The position numbers were made by a program, and so were the translations under genes. From the NCBI GenBank assembly GCA_017306865.1, contig JAFKHH010000011.1, positions 806,001-870,000 of the forward strand: DNA of 64,000 nt, written 5' to 3'. The notes under the pieces were generated by a model, which saw only the letters and a program-made list of their open reading frames with translations, was not told where the DNA came from and made no database searches. This document shows positions 35,207 to 43,904 of this stretch, piece by piece. Position 1 is the first letter of the stretch. Each line of letters starts with the position of its first letter. This DNA is from Filimonas sp. Lineage in GTDB: Bacteria; Bacteroidota; Bacteroidia; Chitinophagales; Chitinophagaceae.

Positions 35207-36863
35207 TTATTTTAGAGCAATACCGGAAACTGTTTTTGTTATGTGTGATCAGTACGATCTTTTTGCCTTCAGCAGCCAGTTGATTGAAGTGGGCCAGTAA
35301 CCTTGCCTCAGTTGTCTCGTCCAGTTCATTAAACGGCTCGTCCAGTAAAAAAAGATCAGCTTTTTTATATAAAGCTCTTGCGATTGCTATACGTTGGCGT
35401 TGTCCTCCGCTTAAGTTGCGCCCACCTTCCCGTAAAATGGTATGTATGCCATCAGGCAAAGAAGTAGCTATTGTATGCACACCTGTTACGTCCAGTACAC
35501 GGGATAGGCGTGCAGAGTCATATTCTTTCTCAAAGAGAATAATATTGTTCAGTATAGAGTCTTGTGCAAGAAAAGGGGACTGTTGCACGTACGAAATATG
35601 TGGCCAGTTATTTTTTCGTTCTGTCGGTGAAGCATATTTGTTGTTAATGAAAATGTCGCCGCCCTTCGGAGTAAGAAAACCCAGCAATAAATTTAATACA
35701 GTTGTTTTGCCAATGCCAGAGTCTCCGCTAATACCAATAAATGAGCCATTCGTAAGATCAAAGCTAAGGTTGCTGATAATAGTGTTATCGTTATAGCTGA
35801 AAGATATTTGATCGAATGAAATAGTTGATAAATGATTTTCCGGCTCTTTTTTATCGTTCGATGTAAGTGAAGATAGGTTTTTTAGCAGGTCTTTAACCGT
35901 GTAATTATATGTATGAAGCTGCGCCCGGATATTCATTATCCTCGATATGTTTGGAATAATCTTGTAGGCAGCCGCTACAAAAGCGCCAAGCGTTAGCATG
36001 CTTAACTGTTGTCCTGTAAGTAATGTGATCATCATCAGTAGTGACAAACCTGCAATTGCAAACAATTCAAAGAAACGTGATGGTAATACCTGCGTAATCT
36101 GTAATGCAGCTATATGCTTGTTCACTTCCCGCTGCATAGCGCCATAGCGGGTTGAGAAAAACGTATTCTTATTGTGCAGGTTGCTTTCAATGTATCCATC
36201 TAATGCCTCCGTCAGGTGCCGGAGAGATTGTTCATTGCTTGTTTGAATGTTCTGCCTTAGCATATTTAGCCGCTTGCGTATAAAGTAAGACAGTAGAAAA
36301 ATGGCAGGCAATAAAACCACGGCTATTGCTGCAAATAGAAACGCATTATACAAAAGCAATGTTATTGTGGCTAGCAACACCAATATGCTTTCTGTAATAA
36401 GCTGCTGGTAGCCGAGCAGTATGAATTGCGCAAACTCTGTAGGTGTATATACGATCCTGCGTATCAGCGTGCCGGTGTCACCGGATATATGATCCTGGTA
36501 AGAGCCCTCCAGGTGCAGGATCAGGGCCTTTTCTGATAAGCGGGCAGACACCGCATGAACAAAGTTGTATTGATATTTGCCGGTAATATAACCTCCGTAG
36601 CTTTTTATTGCAAATAAAAGCAATAGGAAGATGGCAGGTAGCATAGTAGCATTACCTATAGGTATATGCAGAAAACTAACTGCGTTTTTGGAAGTATAGA
36701 AATGGATGGAAAAAAATAAGAATGCTATAGAAAGAATGTCTATTAAACTGATGGCTGTACTTAGCAGGAGCAGGTAAAATAACTGCCTTCTTTCCGCGGG
36801 CAACAATATCTTGCAGACTGCGCGGAAAGTAGTAAATGATATTTTTTTAGTACTCATGTACAT
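35187..36863 (-). CDS. ABC transporter, fused membrane and ATPase domains (possible lipid-linked glycan flippase)
   Basis: 558 residues: six membrane helices (~25-310), then an ATPase domain with Walker A GDSGIGKTT, Q-loop SYVQQSPFLAQDS, signature LSGGQRQRIAIARAL, Walker B LFLLDEP and H-loop VLITHNK. This half-transporter form resembles PglK/MsbA-type exporters. The operon shows no Wzx/MATE flippase, so a PglK-like role moving the lipid-linked repeat unit across the inner membrane is the simplest inference. The gene overlaps both neighbours (20 and 10 bases). Confidence 0.88.
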   Translation of the reverse strand: MYMSTKKISFTTFRAVCKILLPAERRQLFYLLLLSTAISLIDILSIAFLFFSIHFYTSKNAVSFLHIPIGNATMLPAIFLLLLFAIKSYGGYITGKYQYNFVHAVSARLSEKALILHLEGSYQDHISGDTGTLIRRIVYTPTEFAQFILLGYQQLITESILVLLATITLLLYNAFLFAAIAVVLLPAIFLLSYFIRKRLNMLRQNIQTSNEQSLRHLTEALDGYIESNLHNKNTFFSTRYGAMQREVNKHIAALQITQVLPSRFFELFAIAGLSLLMMITLLTGQQLSMLTLGAFVAAAYKIIPNISRIMNIRAQLHTYNYTVKDLLKNLSSLTSNDKKEPENHLSTISFDQISFSYNDNTIISNLSFDLTNGSFIGISGDSGIGKTTVLNLLLGFLTPKGGDIFINNKYASPTERKNNWPHISYVQQSPFLAQDSILNNIILFEKEYDSARLSRVLDVTGVHTIATSLPDGIHTILREGGRNLSGGQRQRIAIARALYKKADLFLLDEPFNELDETTEARLLAHFNQLAAEGKKIVLITHNKNSFRYCSKIIDLHAS

Positions 36864-37648
36864 TTCTCATACAAATTTCCTGGTGCTTCTGTGATAGGCA
36901 TTTCATGGGGTACGGATCGTGCTTTGTCTTTGGGGATTATTGCAAATAACGTCCTGCATAGTATTTTAATATCCATCAGTATAGACCAGTGATGTATATA
37001 GTATAAATCCAACTGCACACGCTCTCTCAGTTTGTCAATATCTTCTGTGAAACCAAAGTTTCCCATAGATTGTGCTAAACCGGTAATGCCAGGCTTTACT
37101 ATATGCCGTGCATTATAAGACCAGATCAGTCGCTCATTACGCTCATTCTCTAAGAGCATATAAGGGCGGGGCCCTACAAAAGACATATCTCCTTTAAGAA
37201 TATTCCAAACCTGTGGCAATTCGTCCAGGTGACATTTTCTCAGCATGTAGCCAACAGCAGTAATACGCTTGTCGTTTTCCTCTGCGCCAAGTATGTCTGC
37301 CTCCGCATTTACATACATCGTACGGAACTTAATACAGTTAAATACTGCGCCTTTTTGTTTATTTCTTTTTTGAATAAAAAAGACAGGCCCTTTTGATCCC
37401 AGTTTTATAAGTATGGCAAGTATAGGCGTGAGCCAGGACAGTATAAAAAGAATGGTACAAATAGAAAGCAATATGTCTGCTATCCGTTTCAGATACAGGT
37501 TATGTCTGTAAAATAGCGGAAGGCTGCTTTCAAGTTTGTACAGCGGGTTACGACCATTGCCGGACCGTAGTACTGCATCTATACGTACTATAGGTTTCCG
37601 GTATATTCCTGGCGCGTGCATATTATGTTTAATCGGCATTCTTTCCAT
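36854..37648 (-). CDS. Undecaprenyl-phosphate sugar-1-phosphate transferase
   Basis: 264 residues of the bacterial sugar transferase (PF02397) family. A membrane-embedded helical hairpin (about 52-82, RIADILLSICTILFILSWLTPILAI) is followed by the catalytic core: FFIQKRNKQKGAVFNCIKFRTM, RITAVGYMLRKCHLDELPQVWNILKGDMSFVGPRPY, HIVKPGITGLAQ and QLDLYYIHHWSILMDIKIL. It corresponds to the short PglC-like core, not the five-helix WbaP form. It starts polysaccharide synthesis by placing the first sugar phosphate on undecaprenyl phosphate. Confidence 0.92.
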   Translation of the reverse strand: MERMPIKHNMHAPGIYRKPIVRIDAVLRSGNGRNPLYKLESSLPLFYRHNLYLKRIADILLSICTILFILSWLTPILAILIKLGSKGPVFFIQKRNKQKGAVFNCIKFRTMYVNAEADILGAEENDKRITAVGYMLRKCHLDELPQVWNILKGDMSFVGPRPYMLLENERNERLIWSYNARHIVKPGITGLAQSMGNFGFTEDIDKLRERVQLDLYYIHHWSILMDIKILCRTLFAIIPKDKARSVPHEMPITEAPGNLYEKCT

Positions 37649-37695
37649 TCCTTTGGTCGTTTATATAGAATACGAGTTTTCGTTCCGAAAGGTTG

Positions 37696-38475
37696 CTATT
37701 TATGGGCAGCCTGTAAGCTGTATATATTAGCTTCCTTACTCCAGTCATAATTATATTTCATCCAGGAGTAAAAGGCAATGTGCAGCGCGATGATGAAACC
37801 TGCCTTGCCATCAAGGAATCCCAGCCGGATAATGTAGCAATTAATGAAGTTGAATACAGGCGATCCAGCCTTTTTTAGCAGGTTATGCTTTTGCGAAGCA
37901 ATAGCTTTTTTTTGTGCGCTCAGGAAAGCATACTGTATCATTTTTGAAGAGTAAGCTTCCATATCTGTAACAGTATAGTGCAATAGCTTACCTTTTCTTA
38001 TTTGCCTTGATAACCCTGCGAATTGAAGCGTTTCGTGTACCGGCACATTCTTCCAGTTGGTTGCCTGCCGGTTGTATAGTCGGTAAACAACATCTCGCCC
38101 CCAATCGCCAAAACGTATCTTTTTATAGAGAAAATAATTCTCTCTTTTAAACCCAAAGATGAAATGTACCGGGGTGTCTGCCTGAAGCGTACAAAGGCTA
38201 TTTACTATACTTTCTGTAATGCGCTCGTCTGCATCCAGGGCGAATATCCAGTCGTTAATAGCATGGCTTGCACCAACATTGCGCGACGTTGCATAACCTT
38301 TCCATGTTACCTGTATCACTTTAGCGCCTGCTGCTTTTGCTAAGGTTACAGTGTTGTCCGTACTGCCACCATCCACCACAATTATATCTGTGCTGATAGC
38401 TGTGGCGGTTCGAATGCATTCCCCGATGTTGGCGCACTCATTCTTTACTATAATCACTACAGAAACGGGAAGCAT
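37696..38475 (-). CDS. Glycosyltransferase, GT2 family (WaaE/KdtX-like)
   Basis: 259 residues with the GT-A signature: VSVVIIVKNECANIGECIRTA, DIIVVDGGSTDNTV, KGYATSRNVGASHAINDWIFALDADERI (DxD-like DADE). The C-terminal part (FFLYKKIRFGDWGRDVVYRLYNRQA ... VHETL) resembles WaaE/KdtX proteins that add beta-linked hexose to a glycolipid. It lies 47 bases before the sugar transferase start and 5 bases after the nucleotidyltransferase-fold gene. Confidence 0.9.
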   Translation of the reverse strand: MLPVSVVIIVKNECANIGECIRTATAISTDIIVVDGGSTDNTVTLAKAAGAKVIQVTWKGYATSRNVGASHAINDWIFALDADERITESIVNSLCTLQADTPVHFIFGFKRENYFLYKKIRFGDWGRDVVYRLYNRQATNWKNVPVHETLQFAGLSRQIRKGKLLHYTVTDMEAYSSKMIQYAFLSAQKKAIASQKHNLLKKAGSPVFNFINCYIIRLGFLDGKAGFIIALHIAFYSWMKYNYDWSKEANIYSLQAAHK

Positions 38476-38480
38476 ATTAT

Positions 38481-39431
38481 TTATTTTAAAACACCGGTTT
38501 TATTAATCGATCCGTTTATGTTCAACGCATGCTTTATCTCCATCACTTTCCTGTTATAAGACCCTACTATTTTCTCCTGGAAAATAGTAGGGTCAGGTTT
38601 GGAAAAATGTTTGCCGGCTGCCATCTGCATAATAGTGCCGTGCGTGTTCAACTGCTGCTGTTTCGTTTTTTGTTCCCATCTGCGGGATGTGATGCGCATG
38701 AGCAGGTTGTCCAGGCTGTCGCCAGCCTTATTGTTTAACATATATTCTGCTATCCTTTTGATCACTGTTGAGTCACCGCTATTCGCAGGCGTAAGGCGCA
38801 TATGATTGTTGGGGAGATAGTTTTTGATCCAATTGTTTTGCCTGGCAAATGATTGGAAAGCTGCGGAGCCTTTTAAAGGAATCAGTGTTGCGATTTCTAT
38901 TGCCGTAAAAATATTTTGTTCCGGTATCTGTAACGACGCTTCGTCAATATAATAGTTCATGCAAAAGAAGTGTTCCTTTCTAAACAGGTAACTGATCTTC
39001 TTTAAAAGATGGGTAAAAGTGCGTGCCAGCCATAACCTGTCTTTGGCTGTAATGATAAAAAAATCAATATCCGAATCCACTTCTGCATAGTATTTTGACA
39101 AAGAGCCGGAAATAGCAATGCCCCTCACAAAAGGGAACAGGTTTATCAGCTTCGCTGCCTTGTAAGCTTTTTGCAATAACTGTATGGCCCGGTTATATCC
39201 TTCATCCCTGCGCGTGGTTAACGCAGGATTATTGTGGAGACTATAATATTCCTGCAGCCTGAATATCCTTTGCGTTGCACATAATTCATAAAGACCATCT
39301 TCTATTTCATCTATAGCATATGCTCGTGGTGCATACAGCAATATCTCTTTAGAGGTAAGCGGGTACCTGAACAAGTCAAAGTAACTTAACGTAGCTAATA
39401 TGTCTTCTTGTAGTGTAAGCACAATTGTCAA
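38481..39431 (-). CDS. Nucleotidyltransferase-fold protein in polysaccharide operon
   Basis: 316 residues. The stretch IAISGSLSKYYAEVDSDIDFFIITAKDRLW has the GS-x9-DxD pattern of the nucleotidyltransferase (Pol beta-like) superfamily. The N-terminal ~90 residues look helical and winged-helix-like (ILATLSYFDLFRYPLTSKEILLYAPRA). The substrate is not known. Members in glycan loci might modify a sugar or a small molecule with a nucleotide, or regulate. It lies between O-antigen-ligase-like and GT2 genes in one operon. Confidence 0.75.
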   Translation of the reverse strand: MTIVLTLQEDILATLSYFDLFRYPLTSKEILLYAPRAYAIDEIEDGLYELCATQRIFRLQEYYSLHNNPALTTRRDEGYNRAIQLLQKAYKAAKLINLFPFVRGIAISGSLSKYYAEVDSDIDFFIITAKDRLWLARTFTHLLKKISYLFRKEHFFCMNYYIDEASLQIPEQNIFTAIEIATLIPLKGSAAFQSFARQNNWIKNYLPNNHMRLTPANSGDSTVIKRIAEYMLNNKAGDSLDNLLMRITSRRWEQKTKQQQLNTHGTIMQMAAGKHFSKPDPTIFQEKIVGSYNRKVMEIKHALNINGSINKTGVLK

Positions 39432-39462
39432 TTAAGGTAATCGCTATGCTTAAATAATACGG

Positions 39463-40752
39463 TTAAGCAGGTTGAAGGGTTGCCTGCATTTGTTTTTTGA
39501 CAGAAGCAGCCGTTTTCTTTTTTGCAAGGGACGGAATGACAAAAAGTGTCAGGAAGAATGCGTAGAAAAAGATGCCTTTGTTCGAGTCCAGGATGTTTTC
39601 TGATAATGCTGCAACAATAAGTATAACCAGGAAACACTGGAAGAGCATATTTCTGCTCTTCCAGGCCAGGTAATATGCGAAAACAAGTGAAAAAAGAAAA
39701 ATAGCCAGCCCGGTATAGCCATATTCCAGGGCAATGCTCAGGTACTGGTTATGCGTGTTGAGATTATAATAGTACGCGATATATAATTTGTCTTTGAAAT
39801 ATTGCTGGTTAAGCACCGCACTTTCTGACCCTGTGCCATAACCTGTTACCGGGGAGCGATTGATAAGCTTACAGGCAGATTGCCATCTTGCCATTCGCGA
39901 TTCCGGGATAGAGGGAAGCCCTTGCGCACTAAGGTCATTTTTAAATTCTGTTACAAACCGCGTCTTAAAAATATCAATAGAGAAGATACCAGTAAGTAAA
40001 ACGAAGGTAATAGAGAGACTGATCGCATAGTATAGAGCCTTACGTTTCCCGGTTGAGATTAATTTGGGCAGAATAAAGTTTACACAAATCAGCATTGCTG
40101 TCAGTACCGTTTTAGAACCCAGTTGTATAATGCCAGCTAATAGTACAGCGCAGGCTACTATACAAAGAAACCTGGTAGTACGATCGTGTATTTGTAAATA
40201 CTGGTAAATAAAGTAACAAAGGGATAAACAGGCATACATGGAAAGATAAGTTGCATGCATATCTATCGGCTCAGAGAAATTATGGTTTACAAACGCAGTT
40301 GAAAAAATCAGTGTTAACGGCAAATGGTCATGGATAATGACATGCAAGGCGTCATAGTAGAGGTACAGGATTGTGCCCAGGCAGCCTAAAGAAAATACGC
40401 CTAGTAGCTGCAGGGAATATTTTTTTATATCTAAAGACGATAGTGATAACAGGAGGGGGAAAATAAATATGGCAGCCTGCTTACCTATTTTGCTAATTCC
40501 ATCTTCTGTTTGTGCAGAATAAATAAGACAAAGTACACCCAATAAAAAGACAGCCTGAGTGCCAGCCAGCTTTTTTATATCCAGTTGCCTGAGCGAGCCG
40601 CGCCTGAGTTGGATGACCGTGTGAATACCAAAACAGATCAACGCCAGTGTTGAATAAAACCTGTCAAACGGCAGTGTCAACAGGAAATAGCATAAGATAT
40701 AAAAACTGATCTTATTTGCCTGCGAATCTTCTATCTGGAATATTTTCTTCAA
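39463..40752 (-). CDS. O-antigen ligase/polymerase family membrane protein
   Basis: 429 residues with about ten to twelve hydrophobic helices. The large periplasmic loop around 270-330 has RMARWQSACKLINRSPVTGYGTGSESAVL and NTHNQYLSIALEYGYTGLAIFLF, the Wzy_C/WaaL signature (WxxA...P..G.G, then N.HN.YL). These proteins polymerise repeat units or ligate glycan to lipid A core. With a second polymerase-like protein at the start of the operon, one may be the polymerase and the other the ligase. It overlaps the next upstream gene by 41 bases. Confidence 0.87.
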   Translation of the reverse strand: MKKIFQIEDSQANKISFYILCYFLLTLPFDRFYSTLALICFGIHTVIQLRRGSLRQLDIKKLAGTQAVFLLGVLCLIYSAQTEDGISKIGKQAAIFIFPLLLSLSSLDIKKYSLQLLGVFSLGCLGTILYLYYDALHVIIHDHLPLTLIFSTAFVNHNFSEPIDMHATYLSMYACLSLCYFIYQYLQIHDRTTRFLCIVACAVLLAGIIQLGSKTVLTAMLICVNFILPKLISTGKRKALYYAISLSITFVLLTGIFSIDIFKTRFVTEFKNDLSAQGLPSIPESRMARWQSACKLINRSPVTGYGTGSESAVLNQQYFKDKLYIAYYYNLNTHNQYLSIALEYGYTGLAIFLFSLVFAYYLAWKSRNMLFQCFLVILIVAALSENILDSNKGIFFYAFFLTLFVIPSLAKKKTAASVKKQMQATLQPA

Positions 40753-41857
40753 TGACAGGAGTATTACAACATGAAAGAATGAAGTGTTCGTAACGGTCTA
40801 TTATATGGTTCCAGTTGTAGCGGTATAGTATTTTTTCAAAATTATTTTCAATAGCGGTTCTTTTAGCAGTCGTACCTATACTGTGTTCAATAATGTGTTT
40901 TACCTCACCAGGTGTTGTAAAGTAAAGGGCATCATTTTCCAGTATATGCCTGTTGTATGGATTGTTGTGTGCAACAATAAAAGCCTTGCTGGCCATAGCT
41001 TCCAGTAAAGAGGGGTTAGTGCCACCCACGCTATGTCCATGAAAGTACAGGCTGGATGATGCCCTGAGGGAATGTAATTGTTCTATGTCGAATACTGGAC
41101 CGAGGAAATGTACGCGGTCGTGCGTACCAAATTTTTGATAAATGTATTGTCCGTATTGATTGTTGATGTTGCCAACGACTGCAAAATGTTTGCCCGTATC
41201 ACTCTGCAGAAATCCTGACAGGATTTGTTCAATATTGTTTTCCGGTTCCATCCGTGCTACCAGCAGAAAGTAATTGTCGTATTCCAGTCCATAAGATTTG
41301 CATGTTTCAGCATCCGTGTTCACAGGCGTTTCAGCACCATAAGGTATATACACGGCATCTATGCCATATTTCCCCGCCAGGTATTTCTTAATAGCAAGGG
41401 AGTCTGCTATTTGTGCATCGCTGTAGCGTACAGCCAGCCTTTCTGCAAACTGTAAAAACTTTTGCACCGGGCGGGAATACTTGGCGCGCATCCATTCCAT
41501 GCCATCCATATTATAAATCACCTTTGTATGTGCAGGTTTCAGCCAGCCCCATACCGAACTACTGGTGTAGCCAAGCTGAAGTATTACATCAAAGTTGCGT
41601 CTGCGCGCATCTATCATACAATTCAGGTCATAGATAAACTGCCCGGCAGTGCCTATCTTATGTTCGGGGTCATAACAATGCACAATGGATACGCCATTCC
41701 ATTCCTTCTCGCGATAAGGGTGCTTATGCGAGTTGTAAACAGTTACTGCATGCCCACGCTCTACAAGACCTTTTGCAAGGTAGCCGGCTATTTGTTCAAA
41801 TCCGCCGTAATGATTGGGTATGCCACGGGTGCCGAGTATGCCGATGCGTAGATTCAT
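40712..41857 (-). CDS. Glycosyltransferase with DUF1972 N-terminal domain
   Basis: 381 residues. LRIGILGTRGIPNHYGGFEQIAGYLAKGLVERGHAVTVY is the DUF1972 rhamnosyltransferase-like N terminus. A GT-B donor half follows (YFLLVARMEPENNIEQILSGF, VHFLGPVFDIEQLHSLRASSSLYFHGHSVGGTNPSLLEAMASKAFIVAHN). Such proteins are often annotated as rhamnosyl- or galactosyltransferases; the sugar here is unknown. It overlaps its upstream neighbour by 62 bases, unusually long even for this compact operon. Confidence 0.9.
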   Translation of the reverse strand: MNLRIGILGTRGIPNHYGGFEQIAGYLAKGLVERGHAVTVYNSHKHPYREKEWNGVSIVHCYDPEHKIGTAGQFIYDLNCMIDARRRNFDVILQLGYTSSSVWGWLKPAHTKVIYNMDGMEWMRAKYSRPVQKFLQFAERLAVRYSDAQIADSLAIKKYLAGKYGIDAVYIPYGAETPVNTDAETCKSYGLEYDNYFLLVARMEPENNIEQILSGFLQSDTGKHFAVVGNINNQYGQYIYQKFGTHDRVHFLGPVFDIEQLHSLRASSSLYFHGHSVGGTNPSLLEAMASKAFIVAHNNPYNRHILENDALYFTTPGEVKHIIEHSIGTTAKRTAIENNFEKILYRYNWNHIIDRYEHFILSCCNTPVIEENIPDRRFAGK

Positions 41858-42953
41858 AACATGGTATTACTTGTTCATACGCATGAAGCGTAGCTTCGGT
41901 TGCTTGCTGCCAGGTATAAGAGGATAATATTTTATTGCGCATAGCACTGCTATAAGGCATTGCTGCAGTTTTATCTACTGCGGCAAGAATGCTGGCAGGA
42001 GAGGCCGGGTCGCAATAGGTTGCCAGGTCTTCAAAGTAATCCATTGTGTCGCCTTTAGCTGTAACAATGATCTTGCAACCCATCACTGCTGCTTCCAGGG
42101 AGCTTAATCCTGTAGTTTCAAACCAACTGGGTAAGATATGTATAGCAGCGCGGTTGTAATATTCTCTTAGCGCTTCTTGTGGCAGATGATCAATAAACTG
42201 AACATTGCTGGCTGCAACTTTCCTGCATGTTGCATAATAACTGCTTTGGTTAGGGGCCGTGGCCCCGATAAGTACCAGTTTGTATCTTGTATTGTTTAAT
42301 GCCTTGATCAGTGTCAACTGGTTTTTTATGCCTTCTATCCGGGCTGCACATATTACAAGCAATGGATCCCTTTCTATTGTTACGTCAGGGGTGAAATCAT
42401 TTTCATTTATACCGTTGGGAATCACTTCGTGTATAACCTGTTGCCTGCTTACATGATACAGTCGTTCATACTCTGAGGCAGAATTAGGTAGCAACATGCT
42501 CGCCTTTTGCATGATCTGCCGTATGGCACGTGTTTGCCCTTGCCATAAGTACTCAATGCTTACCAGTTTGTCTTTACCCTTAATCCAGCGGAGTACCGTC
42601 TTTAAATATTCATTTTGATTGCCAGTCAGCAAGCGGCAAATAAAACCACTAATTCCCTGCCGCTGCGTTTTGTCAAAAGTAGTATAGTCAACAAAAATTG
42701 GAGACACCACAAATGGTATTTTAGCATGGCGGATATGATATAAAATGTCTGCGGGCCTGGTGATATTAAAGAAGTGCAACAGATCGTAAGACTGGTAGTC
42801 TATATGCTCATTGGTTAGTTTAACGTCTGCTGTAATACCTTTTAATTGTAGATGCAATGCTGTTTGCCTGATTTGTATGGTATCACCACCGGGGGTACTA
42901 TACAAAGTAGCCCGGGCAATGAGGCAAACGTTTATCGGTTGTTGCAAATACAT
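41796..42953 (-). CDS. Glycosyltransferase, GT4 family
   Basis: 385 residues with a GT-B fold: N-terminal CLIARATLYSTPGGDTIQIRQTALHL, donor half LLVICAARIEGIKNQLTLIKALNNTRYKLVLIGA and HILPSWFETTGLSSLEAAVMGCKIIVTAKGDT. The last ~20 residues (ESTHRHTRHPWHTQSLRRI) are encoded within the 62-base overlap with the next gene and look like low-constraint tail sequence. It starts directly after the stop of the upstream GT2 gene. Sugar specificity is unknown. Confidence 0.88.
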   Translation of the reverse strand: MYLQQPINVCLIARATLYSTPGGDTIQIRQTALHLQLKGITADVKLTNEHIDYQSYDLLHFFNITRPADILYHIRHAKIPFVVSPIFVDYTTFDKTQRQGISGFICRLLTGNQNEYLKTVLRWIKGKDKLVSIEYLWQGQTRAIRQIMQKASMLLPNSASEYERLYHVSRQQVIHEVIPNGINENDFTPDVTIERDPLLVICAARIEGIKNQLTLIKALNNTRYKLVLIGATAPNQSSYYATCRKVAASNVQFIDHLPQEALREYYNRAAIHILPSWFETTGLSSLEAAVMGCKIIVTAKGDTMDYFEDLATYCDPASPASILAAVDKTAAMPYSSAMRNKILSSYTWQQATEATLHAYEQVIPCYESTHRHTRHPWHTQSLRRI

Positions 42954-43904
42954 TTAATTCAGTTTGTAGTAAAGCCATTTCACAAAATTTTCCGGGAAAT
43001 AACTGATAGCGAACAGTGCATAATTATCTGCTCTTAGCGGCATTGCATGTATCGCCTTTCGTATGTAGTTCCTGGCTTTTGCCGGCTGGTGGTTATTTAC
43101 CAGCAATTTTTTTCCGCACAGCGCATAGTAGGCACCCCGCTTTATGTTGCGCGTGTCCTGCTTTTGTATAATGTCCATTAGTTCTTCTCCTTGCGCTGCT
43201 GTAATAGCGCCATTGCGCAGTATGCCATACTTCAGTTCGCGGAACCGTTTCCCCCGCCATTTTTCATCAATAGTAACGGACGATGCATTGAAGCGTACTT
43301 TGATGAGCGGTATAGGAAAGTTGTAAAATTTTCCTGCTTCACTTAGTTGAATCCAAAGCAGATGATCTTCCATATTGTGTGCCAGCGTTGAATAACCACC
43401 ACAGGCTATTACTTCTTTCTTTCTGAACATAACGCTGGAGTGCGTAAAAGGGCAGATCGTGTGCATCGTACTCTTGAGAGAAGTATTGGTATGATGTACA
43501 CAACTGTAGTGACATAGATAATCACCTGTTTCAGATATATAAATGGCATCGCTGCCGGTGATCACATATTCGGGATGCGCTTCCATATAAGCAAACTGCG
43601 TTTCCAGGCGCTCAGGAAGGCACACATCATCTGCATCAAAGCGGGCAATATACCTGCCGCGCGCTTTGTTCAGGCCATTGTTCAGTGCTGCAGCCACACC
43701 ACTATTACGCTGATGTATTACAGAAATGCGGCTATCATGGAAAGATGCGATAATTGAAACAGTATCATCCGTAGAACCATCATTAATGATGAGTAGCTCG
43801 AAGTCGGTAAATGATTGTGCCAGTACAGAAGCAATTGCTTCTGCAATGTAAGGTGCTGCATTATAGGCAGGCATTAGTACAGTTATGGCAACATCTTCTT
43901 TCAC
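42954..43904 (-). CDS. Glycosyltransferase, GT2 family
   Basis: 316 residues with a typical GT-A N terminus: ITVLMPAYNAAPYIAEAIASVLAQSFTDFELLIINDGSTDDTVSII, RNSGVAAALNNGLNKARGRYIARFDADDVCLPERLE (DxD as DADD). The C-terminal part is helical and may sit on the membrane. It overlaps the upstream polymerase-like gene by 4 bases (ATGA type), so translation is coupled. Confidence 0.92.
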   Translation of the reverse strand: MKEDVAITVLMPAYNAAPYIAEAIASVLAQSFTDFELLIINDGSTDDTVSIIASFHDSRISVIHQRNSGVAAALNNGLNKARGRYIARFDADDVCLPERLETQFAYMEAHPEYVITGSDAIYISETGDYLCHYSCVHHTNTSLKSTMHTICPFTHSSVMFRKKEVIACGGYSTLAHNMEDHLLWIQLSEAGKFYNFPIPLIKVRFNASSVTIDEKWRGKRFRELKYGILRNGAITAAQGEELMDIIQKQDTRNIKRGAYYALCGKKLLVNNHQPAKARNYIRKAIHAMPLRADNYALFAISYFPENFVKWLYYKLN